A DNA stretch of 24,552 nt from Clostridiales bacterium (GCA_018374355.1 JAHAFI010000040.1:1-24552); one strand, 5' to 3'; positions 1 to 7,666 are shown, numbered from the stretch's first letter. The notes: generated by a model from the sequence alone, not told the origin. Program-made: numbers and translations.

Positions 1-133
1 AACAAGCGATTTCCACTTCCCACCTCAAGAATCCTGCATGGCAGGATTCTTACCCTGTTTTCAATCAGAATTGCGAACTTGTTTCGCAATTACCTATAAT
101 ACATTAGCAAAAACATCTCTTCTCCACATTCGA
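1..133. other. Twin hairpins downstream of the permease operon
   Basis: This gene-free left edge holds two perfect stem-loops. The first is an 11-bp stem at 27-37/41-51 (AAGAATCCTGC) with a 3-nt loop. The second is a 9-bp stem at 69-77/83-91 (AATTGCGAA) with a 5-nt loop. Neither is followed by a convincing T-run on either strand, so they do not look like classical intrinsic terminators. They lie just after the stop of the last visible permease gene, where an intercistronic structure before a solute-binding protein gene would be expected. Stabilising or processing the mRNA is therefore a possible role (inference). They could also be part of a dispersed repeat. Confidence 0.55.
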
Positions 134-1021
134 TCACCCCTTAATCGATCCTATCATAACCCCTTTTTCAAAATATTTCTGTAAAAGAGGATAGAGAATC
201 ATCAGAGGCAGGGTGGAAACAATAATCAAAGCATATTTCATCATATCAGCCAATTTCTGTTTCAGTGCCGCGTCCATACTTGTCATATCAAAGGCCTGAT
301 TCTGAACCAGAATCGAGCGCAGTACCAACTGCAGTGGAGCCAGATTATCATCCTTGATATAGATCAGGGCATTCATATATGAATTCCAGCAGCCAACCAC
401 GCAGTAAAGCCCGATTACCGCAAAGATCGCTTTGGATAAAGGCACTGCAACCTGAAGAAAAAAGCGTGTATAGCTGCAGCCGTCAATTTTTGCAGCCTCC
501 AGCAGTTCCTCCGGCAGGGTACTCTGGAAAAAGGTTCGAGCCACGATCATGTTGTATACGCTGAATGCTCCGGGAATCACCATCACCCAGAAAGAGTTCA
601 CCAGATGCAAATCCTGCATCAAAAAGTAGGTTGGTATTAATCCGCCGCCAAAAAACATGGTAACAGAAAAGAAAAACATAATCCCATTTCTAAAAGGCAA
701 CTCTTTTCTGGACATAGCATAGGCGGCAGGCATAGTACAGATCAGGCTAAGTGCAGTCCCCACAACCGTATAAATGATCGTGTTACGATATCCGATCCAG
801 ATGCGGTTATCCTCAAAAATTCTGGCATATCCTTCAAAGCTGATTCCCTTGGGCAGTAAAAACACCTGTCCGGCAGAAACGGCAGCAGGATCGCTGAAGG
901 AGGCGATCAACACAAAATATAACGGATAAATGGTAACAATCAATGCGAAAGCAATTGTAGTGTACAAAATAATATTCAGGACAATATCGGAGGGGCGTCG
1001 GGAACGGATAACATGTTTCAT
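134..1021 (-). CDS. Carbohydrate ABC transporter permease, LplC/YtcP type
   Basis: This is the second membrane subunit of a binding-protein-dependent sugar or oligosaccharide importer, acting in the cytoplasmic membrane. The 295-residue protein has about six membrane segments. Its EAA loop begins near residue 175 (EAAKIDG...VPLSK), the contact site for the ATPase, and it ends in KGVMIGSIKG, typical of LplC-like permeases. I start it at the ATG at 1021 because AAAGGAG lies a good distance upstream; a longer frame to 1057 has no such site. It follows the partner permease after 29 bp, so the two form an operon. No ATPase or solute-binding protein is in view. These importers often share an MsmX-type ATPase encoded elsewhere (family knowledge). 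The substrate cannot be told from the sequence. Confidence 0.9.
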   Translation of the reverse strand: MKHVIRSRRPSDIVLNIILYTTIAFALIVTIYPLYFVLIASFSDPAAVSAGQVFLLPKGISFEGYARIFEDNRIWIGYRNTIIYTVVGTALSLICTMPAAYAMSRKELPFRNGIMFFFSVTMFFGGGLIPTYFLMQDLHLVNSFWVMVIPGAFSVYNMIVARTFFQSTLPEELLEAAKIDGCSYTRFFLQVAVPLSKAIFAVIGLYCVVGCWNSYMNALIYIKDDNLAPLQLVLRSILVQNQAFDMTSMDAALKQKLADMMKYALIIVSTLPLMILYPLLQKYFEKGVMIGSIKG

Positions 1022-1050
1022 AAAAACTTCTCCTTTCAATTTCATATAGC

Positions 1051-2007
1051 TTACCACAAGCTGTTTTCAGACACTCTCTTACTGATGCTATTGACAACGG
1101 CTAATACAATAAAATTCACCAGCGTGTTGAACAATCCAATGGCTGTGGAAAAACTATACTGCCCTGACTGAATACCCAGCTTGTACACATATGTGGACAA
1201 CACCTCGGAGACTCCGATATTGGTGGAATTCTGCATCAGAAAAATTTTCTCAAATCCAACACCCAGTACGCTTCCTGCATTTAAAATCAGGAGTATGGTC
1301 ATAGTCGGAGCAAGAGAGGGCAGATCAATATGAATAATTTTATCCAGTCGGTTAGCTCCATCCACGGTCGCCGCCTCATAAAGAGACTGGTCTACCCCGG
1401 CTAAACATGCTATGTAAATAATGGAACTCCAGCCCGTGTGCTGCCATGCGTCAGAAAGAACATAAATCCAGCGAAAAGCACTTTCTTTTCCAAGAAAATT
1501 TACAGGCTCGATACCCAGTGCGCTGCAGAGTCCTCCGTAGATTCCTCCGGAAGGAGAAAGCAGTACGTTGATAATCCCAACAATAACCACAACAGAAATA
1601 AAATGGGGCATATAAGTTATGGTCTGGGCGATTTTTTTCCCTCTGTAGCTTCGAATCTGGTTGAGTAAAAGCCCAAGGATAATGGGAAGCGGAAAGTTTA
1701 TCGCCAGAGACAAAAGACTCAGACTCATGGTGTTCCAAATCAGATCCCAGAATGTAGGAAGGGAAAACATCCGTTTAAAATGCTCCAGTCCTGCAAATGG
1801 ACTTCCGCTAATTCCTAATCCCGGGCTAAAATTCTGAAAGGCCATGGTGATGCCGTACATAGGAATATAATTAAAGATAAAAACTAAAACCACACCCGGC
1901 AAAAGAAACAGATACAATTCCTTACATCTGACACATCGTTTCCATGTATCCCGCCATCTTTTTCTCTTAATTGATGGACTTCGGCTTTTTTGCATATCAT
2001 TTGCCAT
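1051..2007 (-). CDS. Carbohydrate ABC transporter permease, LplB/YteP type
   Basis: This is the first membrane subunit of the same importer. The 318 residues comprise a basic cytoplasmic N-terminus (residues 1-30, rich in K and R), about six membrane helices (approximately 31-54, 90-115, 127-150, 183-204, 233-255, 285-308) and an EAA loop at 211-235 (EAATVDGANR...IDLPS). This architecture is that of the LplB/MalF-like branch used for complex glycans and sugar oligomers. The ATG at 2007 is preceded by AAAGAGG at a workable distance. The gene has a strong sigma-A promoter at 2071-2099 and is divergent from the membrane AraC regulator, which is its likely activator by context. Confidence 0.9.
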   Translation of the reverse strand: MANDMQKSRSPSIKRKRWRDTWKRCVRCKELYLFLLPGVVLVFIFNYIPMYGITMAFQNFSPGLGISGSPFAGLEHFKRMFSLPTFWDLIWNTMSLSLLSLAINFPLPIILGLLLNQIRSYRGKKIAQTITYMPHFISVVVIVGIINVLLSPSGGIYGGLCSALGIEPVNFLGKESAFRWIYVLSDAWQHTGWSSIIYIACLAGVDQSLYEAATVDGANRLDKIIHIDLPSLAPTMTILLILNAGSVLGVGFEKIFLMQNSTNIGVSEVLSTYVYKLGIQSGQYSFSTAIGLFNTLVNFIVLAVVNSISKRVSENSLW

Positions 2008-2070
2008 ATACTACCTCTTTCCCCACATTCTGAACAACGCTCATCTCTGTGGCTTGTATTTATTGGTTAT

Positions 2071-2099
2071 AGTATACAAATCTGACTATGTTTTTTCAA
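2071..2099 (-). promoter_or_regulatory. Sigma-A promoter for the permease operon
   Basis: Reading on the minus strand, TTGAAA (2099-2094) is separated by 17 bp from TATACT (2076-2071), five of six consensus bases at each box. The predicted start is near 2064, giving a leader of about 57 nt before the first permease. Confidence 0.8.
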
Positions 2100-2116
2100 T
2101 CGACAATAGTTATATC

Positions 2117-2132
2117 AACCAATTGACTGGTT
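2117..2132. promoter_or_regulatory. Possible activator site: AACCA-N6-TGGTT dyad
   Basis: AACCA and TGGTT form a 5-bp inverted repeat with a 6-bp spacer. It is centred about 60 bp upstream of the predicted permease transcription start, just beyond the -35 box, where an AraC-type activator would bind. AraC proteins usually recognise direct repeats, so the assignment is weak. Confidence 0.3.
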
Positions 2133-2274
2133 CTATAAAGGAAAAGGCAGAGAAATGACAGAGTATTTTTCAAATAAATCCAGAAATACCCTGAATTTTC
2201 ACCAAAACACATCTCTCATATCTCCAGAAATTATGAGAAATTACAAATAATAAAAAATGTATATACCAAAAACA

Positions 2275-2303
2275 TCGACAATACTCAACAAAACTATGAT
2301 AAT
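2275..2303 (+). promoter_or_regulatory. Promoter for the AraC-type regulator
   Basis: TCGACA (2275-2280) and GATAAT (2298-2303) are separated by 17 bp, each one mismatch from the sigma-A consensus. The predicted start is near 2310, about 35 nt upstream of the regulator ATG. Confidence 0.65.
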
Positions 2304-2344
2304 ATTTATTAAAATTATGTATAAAAAGGAATGGATTTGATTCT

Positions 2345-4561
2345 ATGAAACGTTTTCACCCCACCCTGATTAAAATTGTATCGGCATTTACCATAATAAC
2401 CGTGCTTCCAATTGTGGTTATTGTAGCCTTTTTTTACCCTCTTAACCACAGCCTTTTAAACACCAATATTCAGCATAGTTTTTCCGACTATGCTCAAAAT
2501 GCCACAGAAGCATTGGACAAAGAATTGGAGGCAATCTATCAGGCCGGCGCAGATTTAAAAAGCACTCTCATATACCGATTCATTGATGATGATTCTTACC
2601 ATAGGAAAGTAGTGGAAATTTTCCGTTCTCTCCAGACCGCAGGTAACTACAGTGAATTGGTAGAACAGGTTCTTTTATTAAACCCCGCCGGAGAACAGGT
2701 TTACACCAGTTCAGGAACAATAAACAAAAAATACTTTATGAATCAGCTCTATTCCTTTGAGGAGGAGGGGGCAGCGGAAGAATTCCTGTCTTCCTTACAG
2801 CCAGATTCCCCTTCTGTTTTTCATGCCAAAGGGATTTCCTATACATCCAAAGACACGCCTTCTCCGTATACCCTGATCTCATTCCCTATAAACACTACCT
2901 ACGGATGGGCTGTTTTCTTCATTCCGGAATCCCGGCTGCAGAAAACGATTTCCTCTGTCTCAGAGCAAGAAAGAAACTATCTTTTAGTCAATGACAGTGT
3001 GGTTTTCCTTTCAAACGCCGACACTATTTCCACAAAAGAGATGCTGGAATATCTGGAACAGGAAGAACCCTCTTCCTCATTTACCACAGTTCACAGCGTT
3101 TCCCGCCTGTTTCATTTTCAATTTCAGGTTTTTGAGCGAAATTCCCTCTTGTATGCGGAGCTGAACCAGCTTATAACAGTCACAGTTATTCTTCTGCTTC
3201 TGATTTTAGCAGCGGGATTTTTTTCCATGTTTTATATTATCCGTTCCAATTATAAACCTCTGATTTCTATACTTAGGAACTTTTCCTCTGATCAAACAGA
3301 TTCTCAAAGTTCCGCTTTTAAAACAGAGTTTGATGTGATACAGGCCGGAATCTCTGATATCCGCAGTGACAACCTGACGCTGTCTTCTACACTTGAGACT
3401 TACCGCAATAATTATAAGATCTTATTCCTCTATGAATTTTTATCTCAATCCATCCAGAGTATCAACGATGTTGCCACTATCGAGGAACGTTTGGAAATCG
3501 AACTATATGGACGCATACTGATTCCCGTGTTTCTGCAGTTTTCCGTTTCTGATAGCGATGATCTGAAGCAGAATTTTGTTTCATCTGCCGAATCACTGAA
3601 TCATCGCTATTCTAATATGGACTCTGAACTGCAGGCTGTGTTCTCTGTCTGTATGGAAAAACAGGCGCTTTTTTGCCTGATCAGCACCAATCTTCCAGAG
3701 TCCTCTATTGATAAAAAGCTGGTAAAATGGATCAAGGAAGAGATATACTCCTTACCAGAAACGATATGCCTAGGGTCATGCTGCGCCCTGATAGGAGGGC
3801 AGAGCGGGGATATCTATGAAGTTGGTGAAAATCTGCGCATTCTATATCAGGTCACCAATCCGAATCTGCTGCAGACACTGGGCGAATATTCCGTTTCTGA
3901 TATTCAGAATCTGAAACTTTCTCAAACAGACCAGCCCTATTTATTTAAGCATATTTATAACCTGACACACGCTGTAGATGAGCGTAATCTGGAAGAGATA
4001 AACAACTGTACGGAAATCATCTGTCAAACTTTATTGTCCTCACAGAATTCTGCAGATATAACCAAGCTATTATTTGAGCAAGCCATGTTTATTTTAGATG
4101 CGGCTTCCGGAAACACGAAAACAAATACTGAAAAGCACTATAATCAGGAGTCATTTTCTGTCAATCGGATGGCTGATATTCTGCGCAAACAGTGCCTGAC
4201 CCTTTCCCACGCCTTTGCCGAGGAAACGAAAAGTATTCAAAAGCATCACCGAAATATTACCACATATATCGATGAACATTTTATGGATATTGATTTTTCC
4301 ATCACGGTGGCAGCTGAACATTATCATATGCAGGTTTCCAATTTTAGCACTTATTTTAAGAAATGTTACAATATCACCTTTCAGCAATATACTACTCAGA
4401 AAAGAATGGAGCTGGCACAATCGCTTTTACTCGAAACAGATATGGGTCTGGAGTTGATTTCGGATCGGCTGGGTTATGCAAACGCCTCCAGTTTCGGAAG
4501 AAGCTTTAAACGAGTAGTCGGTATGACCCCGGGAGATTACAGGGAACAGCATTGCCGCTAA
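2345..4561 (+). CDS. Membrane-anchored AraC-family transcriptional regulator
   Basis: This is a 738-residue one-component sensor-regulator. Membrane helix 1 (about residues 8-31) is followed by an extracytoplasmic sensor of about 240 residues, probably Cache-like. Membrane helix 2 (about 275-300) leads to a long cytoplasmic linker and then a C-terminal AraC DNA-binding domain at about 635-735 (ITTYIDEHF, ISDRLGYANASSFGRSFKR, MTPGDYR). The double helix-turn-helix is complete. Such proteins resemble the YesN response regulator fused to a sensor and commonly control the adjacent Lpl-type importer. Here that operon is divergent, which supports the role. The only nearby Shine-Dalgarno (AAGGA) is about 14 nt from the ATG, longer than usual, but no alternative in-frame start exists. 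The ligand is unknown. Confidence 0.9.
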   Translation: MKRFHPTLIKIVSAFTIITVLPIVVIVAFFYPLNHSLLNTNIQHSFSDYAQNATEALDKELEAIYQAGADLKSTLIYRFIDDDSYHRKVVEIFRSLQTAGNYSELVEQVLLLNPAGEQVYTSSGTINKKYFMNQLYSFEEEGAAEEFLSSLQPDSPSVFHAKGISYTSKDTPSPYTLISFPINTTYGWAVFFIPESRLQKTISSVSEQERNYLLVNDSVVFLSNADTISTKEMLEYLEQEEPSSSFTTVHSVSRLFHFQFQVFERNSLLYAELNQLITVTVILLLLILAAGFFSMFYIIRSNYKPLISILRNFSSDQTDSQSSAFKTEFDVIQAGISDIRSDNLTLSSTLETYRNNYKILFLYEFLSQSIQSINDVATIEERLEIELYGRILIPVFLQFSVSDSDDLKQNFVSSAESLNHRYSNMDSELQAVFSVCMEKQALFCLISTNLPESSIDKKLVKWIKEEIYSLPETICLGSCCALIGGQSGDIYEVGENLRILYQVTNPNLLQTLGEYSVSDIQNLKLSQTDQPYLFKHIYNLTHAVDERNLEEINNCTEIICQTLLSSQNSADITKLLFEQAMFILDAASGNTKTNTEKHYNQESFSVNRMADILRKQCLTLSHAFAEETKSIQKHHRNITTYIDEHFMDIDFSITVAAEHYHMQVSNFSTYFKKCYNITFQQYTTQKRMELAQSLLLETDMGLELISDRLGYANASSFGRSFKRVVGMTPGDYREQHCR

Positions 4562-4580
4562 ACAGATTTTCTTTTTTGAA

Positions 4581-4623
4581 TAAAAAAATAGACAACCGCC
4601 TCCAAAAGGAGGTTGATTGTCTA
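4581..4623 (-). terminator. Intrinsic terminator of the greA-lysS operon
   Basis: On the minus strand, outer arms TAGACAA/TTGTCTA (4623-4617 with 4595-4589) and an inner CCTCC/GGAGG stem are joined through a small internal loop. They are followed directly by TTTTTTTAT (from 4588). It lies about 150 nt past the lysS stop. Confidence 0.8.
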
Positions 4624-4629
4624 CAATCT

Positions 4630-4656
4630 GAGCTGGTATCATACCGATACCAGCTC
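4630..4656 (+). terminator. Likely terminator of the AraC-type regulator gene
   Basis: This is a perfect 11-bp stem (GAGCTGGTATC at 4630-4640 with 4646-4656) with a 5-nt loop, followed on the plus strand by ATGTTTTAT. The stem is strong but the T-run is modest. It lies about 70 bp past the regulator stop, back to back with the lysS terminator. Confidence 0.6.
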
Positions 4657-4775
4657 ATGTTTTATAAGTTATACTCAAAGTTCAGAAAGAACCCTGTTCA
4701 GACACTGCCCCATAAATCCTGTTGTATTACCTATAGTCCAAAATCCGGGAGTGTGCCGTTGTCGCATTATTATCT

Positions 4776-6731
4776 CTAGTACAGTTTTGCCCCCGCCGGA
4801 ATCTTGTCATCCACCATGAGGACATTCAATCCTTCTCTGCCTTCCACAATATGAGTCGCAGAAATAATCATTCCGCAGGAATCAATTCCCATCATCTTAC
4901 GCGGCGGAAGGTTGGTGATTGCGATCAGAGTCTTGCCAATCAGCTCTTCCGGTTCATAGTAGTCATGGATTCCGCTTAAAATCACGCGGTCAGCCCCTGA
5001 ACCATCATCCAGAACAAATTTCAGAAGTTTCTTGCTCTTAGGTACTGCTTCGCATTCTTTCACTTTTACAGCACGGAAGTCGGATTTGCTGAAGGTATCA
5101 AAGTCTACCATTTCTTCAAACAGCGGCTCTACTTCCACGTTGGAGAAATCAATTTCCACTTTAACCGGTTCAGCCGCAGGAGCTTCTTTCACAACTGCCT
5201 GTACTTCTTTTTCCGGCGCTGCTGCCTTTTTGGAACCATCAGAACCAACAGATTTCATGGTCGGAAAGGCGAGAACGTCGCGAATCGCTGCGGAATCTGT
5301 CAGAAGCATCACCATTCTGTCGATACCGAATCCGATACCGCCTGTTGGAGGCAGACCGATTTCCAATGCATTCATGAAATCTTCATCTGTAGTGTTTGCC
5401 TCATCGTCACCCTGTGCCAGCAGTTCTTCCTGCGCTTTGAAACGCTCTCTCTGGTCGATAGGGTCATTCAGCTCGGAGTAGGCATTCGCCATCTCCCATC
5501 CATTCATGAAGAACTCGAATCTCTCTGTGTACTCCGGATTTTCCGGTTTCTTCTTGGTCAGCGGAGAAATTTCAATCGGGTGATCCATAACAAATGTTGG
5601 CTGAACAAGATGTTCTTCTGCAAATTTTTCAAAGAACAGGCTGAGGATATCGCCCTTTTTATGTCTCTCCTCGAACTCTACCTTGTGTTCTTTCGCCACT
5701 GCGCGGGCTTCTTTCAGCGTATGGATTTCATTAAAGTCAACACCGGAGTATTTCTTAACAGCGTCAACCATGGTAATTCTTTCAAATGGTTTGCCCAGAT
5801 CCATCTCAATTCCGTTATAGGAAATTTTTGTGGTTCCCAGAACCTCCTGTGCCACATGGCGGTACAGATTTTCTGTCAGCTCCATCATTCCGTTATAGTC
5901 GGTATAAGCCTGATACAGCTCCATCAGTGTAAATTCCGGGTTATGCCGGGTGTCCAGACCTTCGTTACGGAAAACCCGTCCGATCTCATATACTCTTTCC
6001 AGACCGCCTACGATCAGTCTCTTCAGATATAATTCCAGAGAAATACGCAGTTTCAGGTCTTCATTCAGGGCATTGAAATGCGTCTCAAATGGTCTTGCCG
6101 CAGCTCCTCCGGCATTGGCTACCAGCATCGGTGTCTCCACCTCCATAAATCCCTGTCCATCCAGATATTTACGGATTGCACTGATGATCTTAGAACGTTT
6201 GATAAAAGTCTCCTTTACTTCCGGGTTCATGATCAGATCCACATATCTCTGACGGTAGCGCAGATCCGTATTTGTCAGTCCATGGAACTTTTCAGGAAGC
6301 ACCTGAAGGCTCTTGGAAAGTAAGGTTACTGAGGATGCGTGGATGGAAATCTCACCTGTTTTGGTCTTGAATACTTCACCTGTGATACCTACGATATCAC
6401 CGATATCCATCTTCTTAAATGCTTTGTATTCTTCTTCACCGATACTGTCTCTTGCCACGTAGGACTGAATACTTCCCTTCAGATCCTGAACGTTGCAGAA
6501 GGAAGCTTTACCCATCACACGTTTAAACATCATACGGCCTGCGATGGAAACTGTTTTTCCTTCATAAACCTCAAATTCATCTTTTAACTCTGCACTGTGA
6601 TTGGTCACATCGTATTTTGTAATCTTGAACGGGTCATTTCCGCTCTCCTGCAGTTCTGCCAGTTTTTCACGGCGAACCTTCAATACCTGATTAAGATCCT
6701 GTTCCTGAACCTGCTTCTTCTGTTCTGCCAC
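4776..6731 (-). CDS. lysS: Lysyl-tRNA synthetase (class II) with C-terminal tRNA-binding domain
   Basis: This enzyme charges tRNA-Lys with lysine using ATP in the cytoplasm. At 651 residues it is about 150 longer than the usual bacterial class II enzyme. The N-terminal OB anticodon-binding fold spans about 55-145. The catalytic core runs to about 495, with motif 1 near 195-215, motif 2 near 253-268 (FRNEGLDTRHNPEFT) and motif 3 near 464-480 (GGIGFGIDRMVMLL). An Ala/Lys/Glu/Pro-rich linker (about 498-535) leads to a second OB-type domain at 545-651 (FSKSDFRAVKVKECE, LPPRKMMGIDSCGM). This resembles the Trbp111/EMAP-II-like tail of methionyl-tRNA synthetase. The start codon is GTG with AAGGAG eight bases upstream. 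It follows greA by 32 bp and is evidently co-transcribed with it. Confidence 0.96.
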   Translation of the reverse strand: MAEQKKQVQEQDLNQVLKVRREKLAELQESGNDPFKITKYDVTNHSAELKDEFEVYEGKTVSIAGRMMFKRVMGKASFCNVQDLKGSIQSYVARDSIGEEEYKAFKKMDIGDIVGITGEVFKTKTGEISIHASSVTLLSKSLQVLPEKFHGLTNTDLRYRQRYVDLIMNPEVKETFIKRSKIISAIRKYLDGQGFMEVETPMLVANAGGAAARPFETHFNALNEDLKLRISLELYLKRLIVGGLERVYEIGRVFRNEGLDTRHNPEFTLMELYQAYTDYNGMMELTENLYRHVAQEVLGTTKISYNGIEMDLGKPFERITMVDAVKKYSGVDFNEIHTLKEARAVAKEHKVEFEERHKKGDILSLFFEKFAEEHLVQPTFVMDHPIEISPLTKKKPENPEYTERFEFFMNGWEMANAYSELNDPIDQRERFKAQEELLAQGDDEANTTDEDFMNALEIGLPPTGGIGFGIDRMVMLLTDSAAIRDVLAFPTMKSVGSDGSKKAAAPEKEVQAVVKEAPAAEPVKVEIDFSNVEVEPLFEEMVDFDTFSKSDFRAVKVKECEAVPKSKKLLKFVLDDGSGADRVILSGIHDYYEPEELIGKTLIAITNLPPRKMMGIDSCGMIISATHIVEGREGLNVLMVDDKIPAGAKLY

Positions 6732-6763
6732 GTTATCCTCTCCTTTTACCTTAAATATTTATC

Positions 6764-7249
6764 TTAAATATTTCTCTCGATTTTTAGCACTTTGTACTGC
6801 ATCACATCACCGTCTGCCATCTCAACGTCTACAGTGTCTCCCTGTTTTGCTCCGATCAGAGCTTTTCCAACAGGAGATTCGTTAGAGATTTTTCCCTGCA
6901 GGCTGTTGGCTTCTGTGGAGCCTACCAGTTGGAAATCCATCTCTTCGTCATATTCCATATCCAGAACTTTTACCTTACATCCCACGCTGATCTTTCCGTC
7001 GTCTACTTCATCTTCTACCACAACCTCAGCGTTTTTCAGAATCTTTTCAATCTCTTCGATACGCGCTTCGATATCTCTCTGCTCGTCCTTCGCTGCATCG
7101 TACTCAGCATTCTCAGATAAATCGCCCTGTTCTCTTGCTTCTTTGATTTTCCCCGCTACTTCTTTTCTTTTTACTACTTTCAGATCATGCAGTTCATCTT
7201 CCAATTTTTTCAGTCCGGCATACGTCAGTATGTTTTTCTTTGCTTCCAT
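6764..7249 (-). CDS. greA: Transcription elongation factor GreA
   Basis: GreA enters the secondary channel of stalled, backtracked RNA polymerase and stimulates cleavage of the transcript 3' end. The 161-residue length is normal. Residues 1-75 form the N-terminal coiled coil, with the conserved LSENAEYDAAKDEQ tip bearing the acidic residues that act at the polymerase active site. About 84-158 is the FKBP-like domain (ESPVGKALIGAKQGD). The ATG at 7249 is the only in-frame start that fits; AAAGGA lies about 12 nt upstream. It precedes lysS, an order common in clostridia. Its leader holds two candidate promoters with an intrinsic terminator between them. Confidence 0.96.
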   Translation of the reverse strand: MEAKKNILTYAGLKKLEDELHDLKVVKRKEVAGKIKEAREQGDLSENAEYDAAKDEQRDIEARIEEIEKILKNAEVVVEDEVDDGKISVGCKVKVLDMEYDEEMDFQLVGSTEANSLQGKISNESPVGKALIGAKQGDTVDVEMADGDVMQYKVLKIERNI

Positions 7250-7370
7250 TTCCTACCCATTTCCTTTCCAAAAACAATGCTTATCTATAATCTCATGTCA
7301 AATGCTGCCTTCTCTGCGTTCAAAAACATCCTGCAAATGGCAACGTAAATTATGTCCCTCACTCATAGAT

Positions 7371-7379
7371 ATTATACCA
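7371..7379 (-). promoter_or_regulatory. Extended -10 promoter for greA-lysS
   Basis: The minus strand reads TGG then TATAAT (7379-7371), an extended -10 element with a perfect hexamer but no good -35. Transcription would start near 7365 and bypass the terminator hairpin at 7394-7426. Confidence 0.55.
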
Positions 7380-7393
7380 TCTCCAAAAGAATA

Positions 7394-7426
7394 CCAAAAA
7401 CTACCGAACTCTATTGATTTCGGCAG
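7394..7426 (-). terminator. Intrinsic terminator in the greA leader
   Basis: On the minus strand CTGCCGAA (7426-7419) pairs with TTCGGTAG (7408-7401) over a 10-nt loop, with one G-U pair, followed by TTTTTGG. It ends transcripts from dusB, or those begun at the consensus promoter only about 35 nt upstream. Confidence 0.65.
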
Positions 7427-7464
7427 GTAATCTTTCTGTTACTGTTTCTATTAACAATCACTGT

Positions 7465-7493
7465 ATTATATAAGAAAGCCGGCCAAATGTCAA
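7465..7493 (-). promoter_or_regulatory. Perfect-consensus sigma-A promoter upstream of greA
   Basis: The minus strand reads TTGACA (7493-7488), 17 bp, then TATAAT (7470-7465), matching the consensus at all 12 positions with optimal spacing. The predicted start is near 7458. The terminator at 7394-7426 would stop most transcripts at about 60 nt unless it is antiterminated. Confidence 0.88.
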
Positions 7494-7522
7494 CCGGATT
7501 TCGCATGTTTCACTTCCACTCT

Positions 7523-7666
7523 GTAACTATTCAGCCTTTCAGGCTTCATAGTTACAAATGCATGCACACAAATCGCATGATATGCGATTTGGCGCCCGTA
7601 TGTCTCGGGATTGACTTGCATTTGCAAGTCAACACCTCGCGGGACAGTAGAGGGCTGAACTGTTAC
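7523..7666. mobile_element. Miniature inverted-repeat element, copy A (IS66-like ends)
   Basis: This 144-bp element has ends GTAACTATTCAG and CTGAACTGTTAC. It is flanked by a perfect 8-bp target duplication, TCCACTCT, at 7515-7522 and 7667-7674. Three internal hairpins are visible: 7523-7555, 7570-7590 (AAATCGCAT/ATGCGATTT) and 7613-7630 (GACTTGCA/TGCAAGTC). It encodes no protein of its own. GTAA termini with 8-bp duplications are characteristic of IS66-family transposition, so mobilisation in trans by such an element is inferred. It inserted across the last codons of dusB and supplies that gene's present stop codon. Confidence 0.92.

Larger units (their letters stand above)
2008..2344. other. 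Divergent promoter region between permease operon and AraC regulator
   Basis: This 337-bp AT-rich spacer holds outward-facing promoters for both transcription units (2071-2099 minus, 2275-2303 plus) and a short dyad at 2117-2132. The remainder (about 2140-2270) shows no gene or strong structure. Its arrangement is that expected of a substrate-responsive uptake locus. Confidence 0.7.
7250..7628. other. greA leader and dusB-greA spacer enlarged by an insertion
   Basis: This 379-bp gap contains, read on the minus strand, most of a 144-bp miniature element (7523-7666), a perfect-consensus promoter (7465-7493), an intrinsic terminator (7394-7426), an extended -10 promoter (7371-7379) and the greA leader. 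No T-box specifier/antiterminator motif is visible despite lysS being downstream. Removing the element leaves a gap of about 260 bp. Confidence 0.7.

Noticed and set aside
1022..1057. Twelve-codon N-terminal extension of the LplC-like permease
   Set aside because: The ATG at 1021 has a proper AAAGGAG; the upstream start has none and reads into the spacer after the partner gene.
4678..4706. GTTCAGA...GTTCAGA sequence resembling the mobile element ends
   Set aside because: It lacks the GTAAC terminus, a partner end and a target duplication; similarity is limited to a few bases.
7297..7302. A second TTGACA (minus strand) in the greA leader
   Set aside because: No -10 hexamer occurs at an acceptable distance downstream.
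7298..7366. 22-codon frame (ATG at 7366) starting right after the extended -10 in the greA leader, a possible leaderless peptide
   Set aside because: It has no ribosome site, no known homologue and a length expected by chance.
7250..7464. T-box riboswitch controlling lysS
   Set aside because: The conserved T-box sequence and antiterminator are absent from the leader, and greA, not lysS, is first in the operon.
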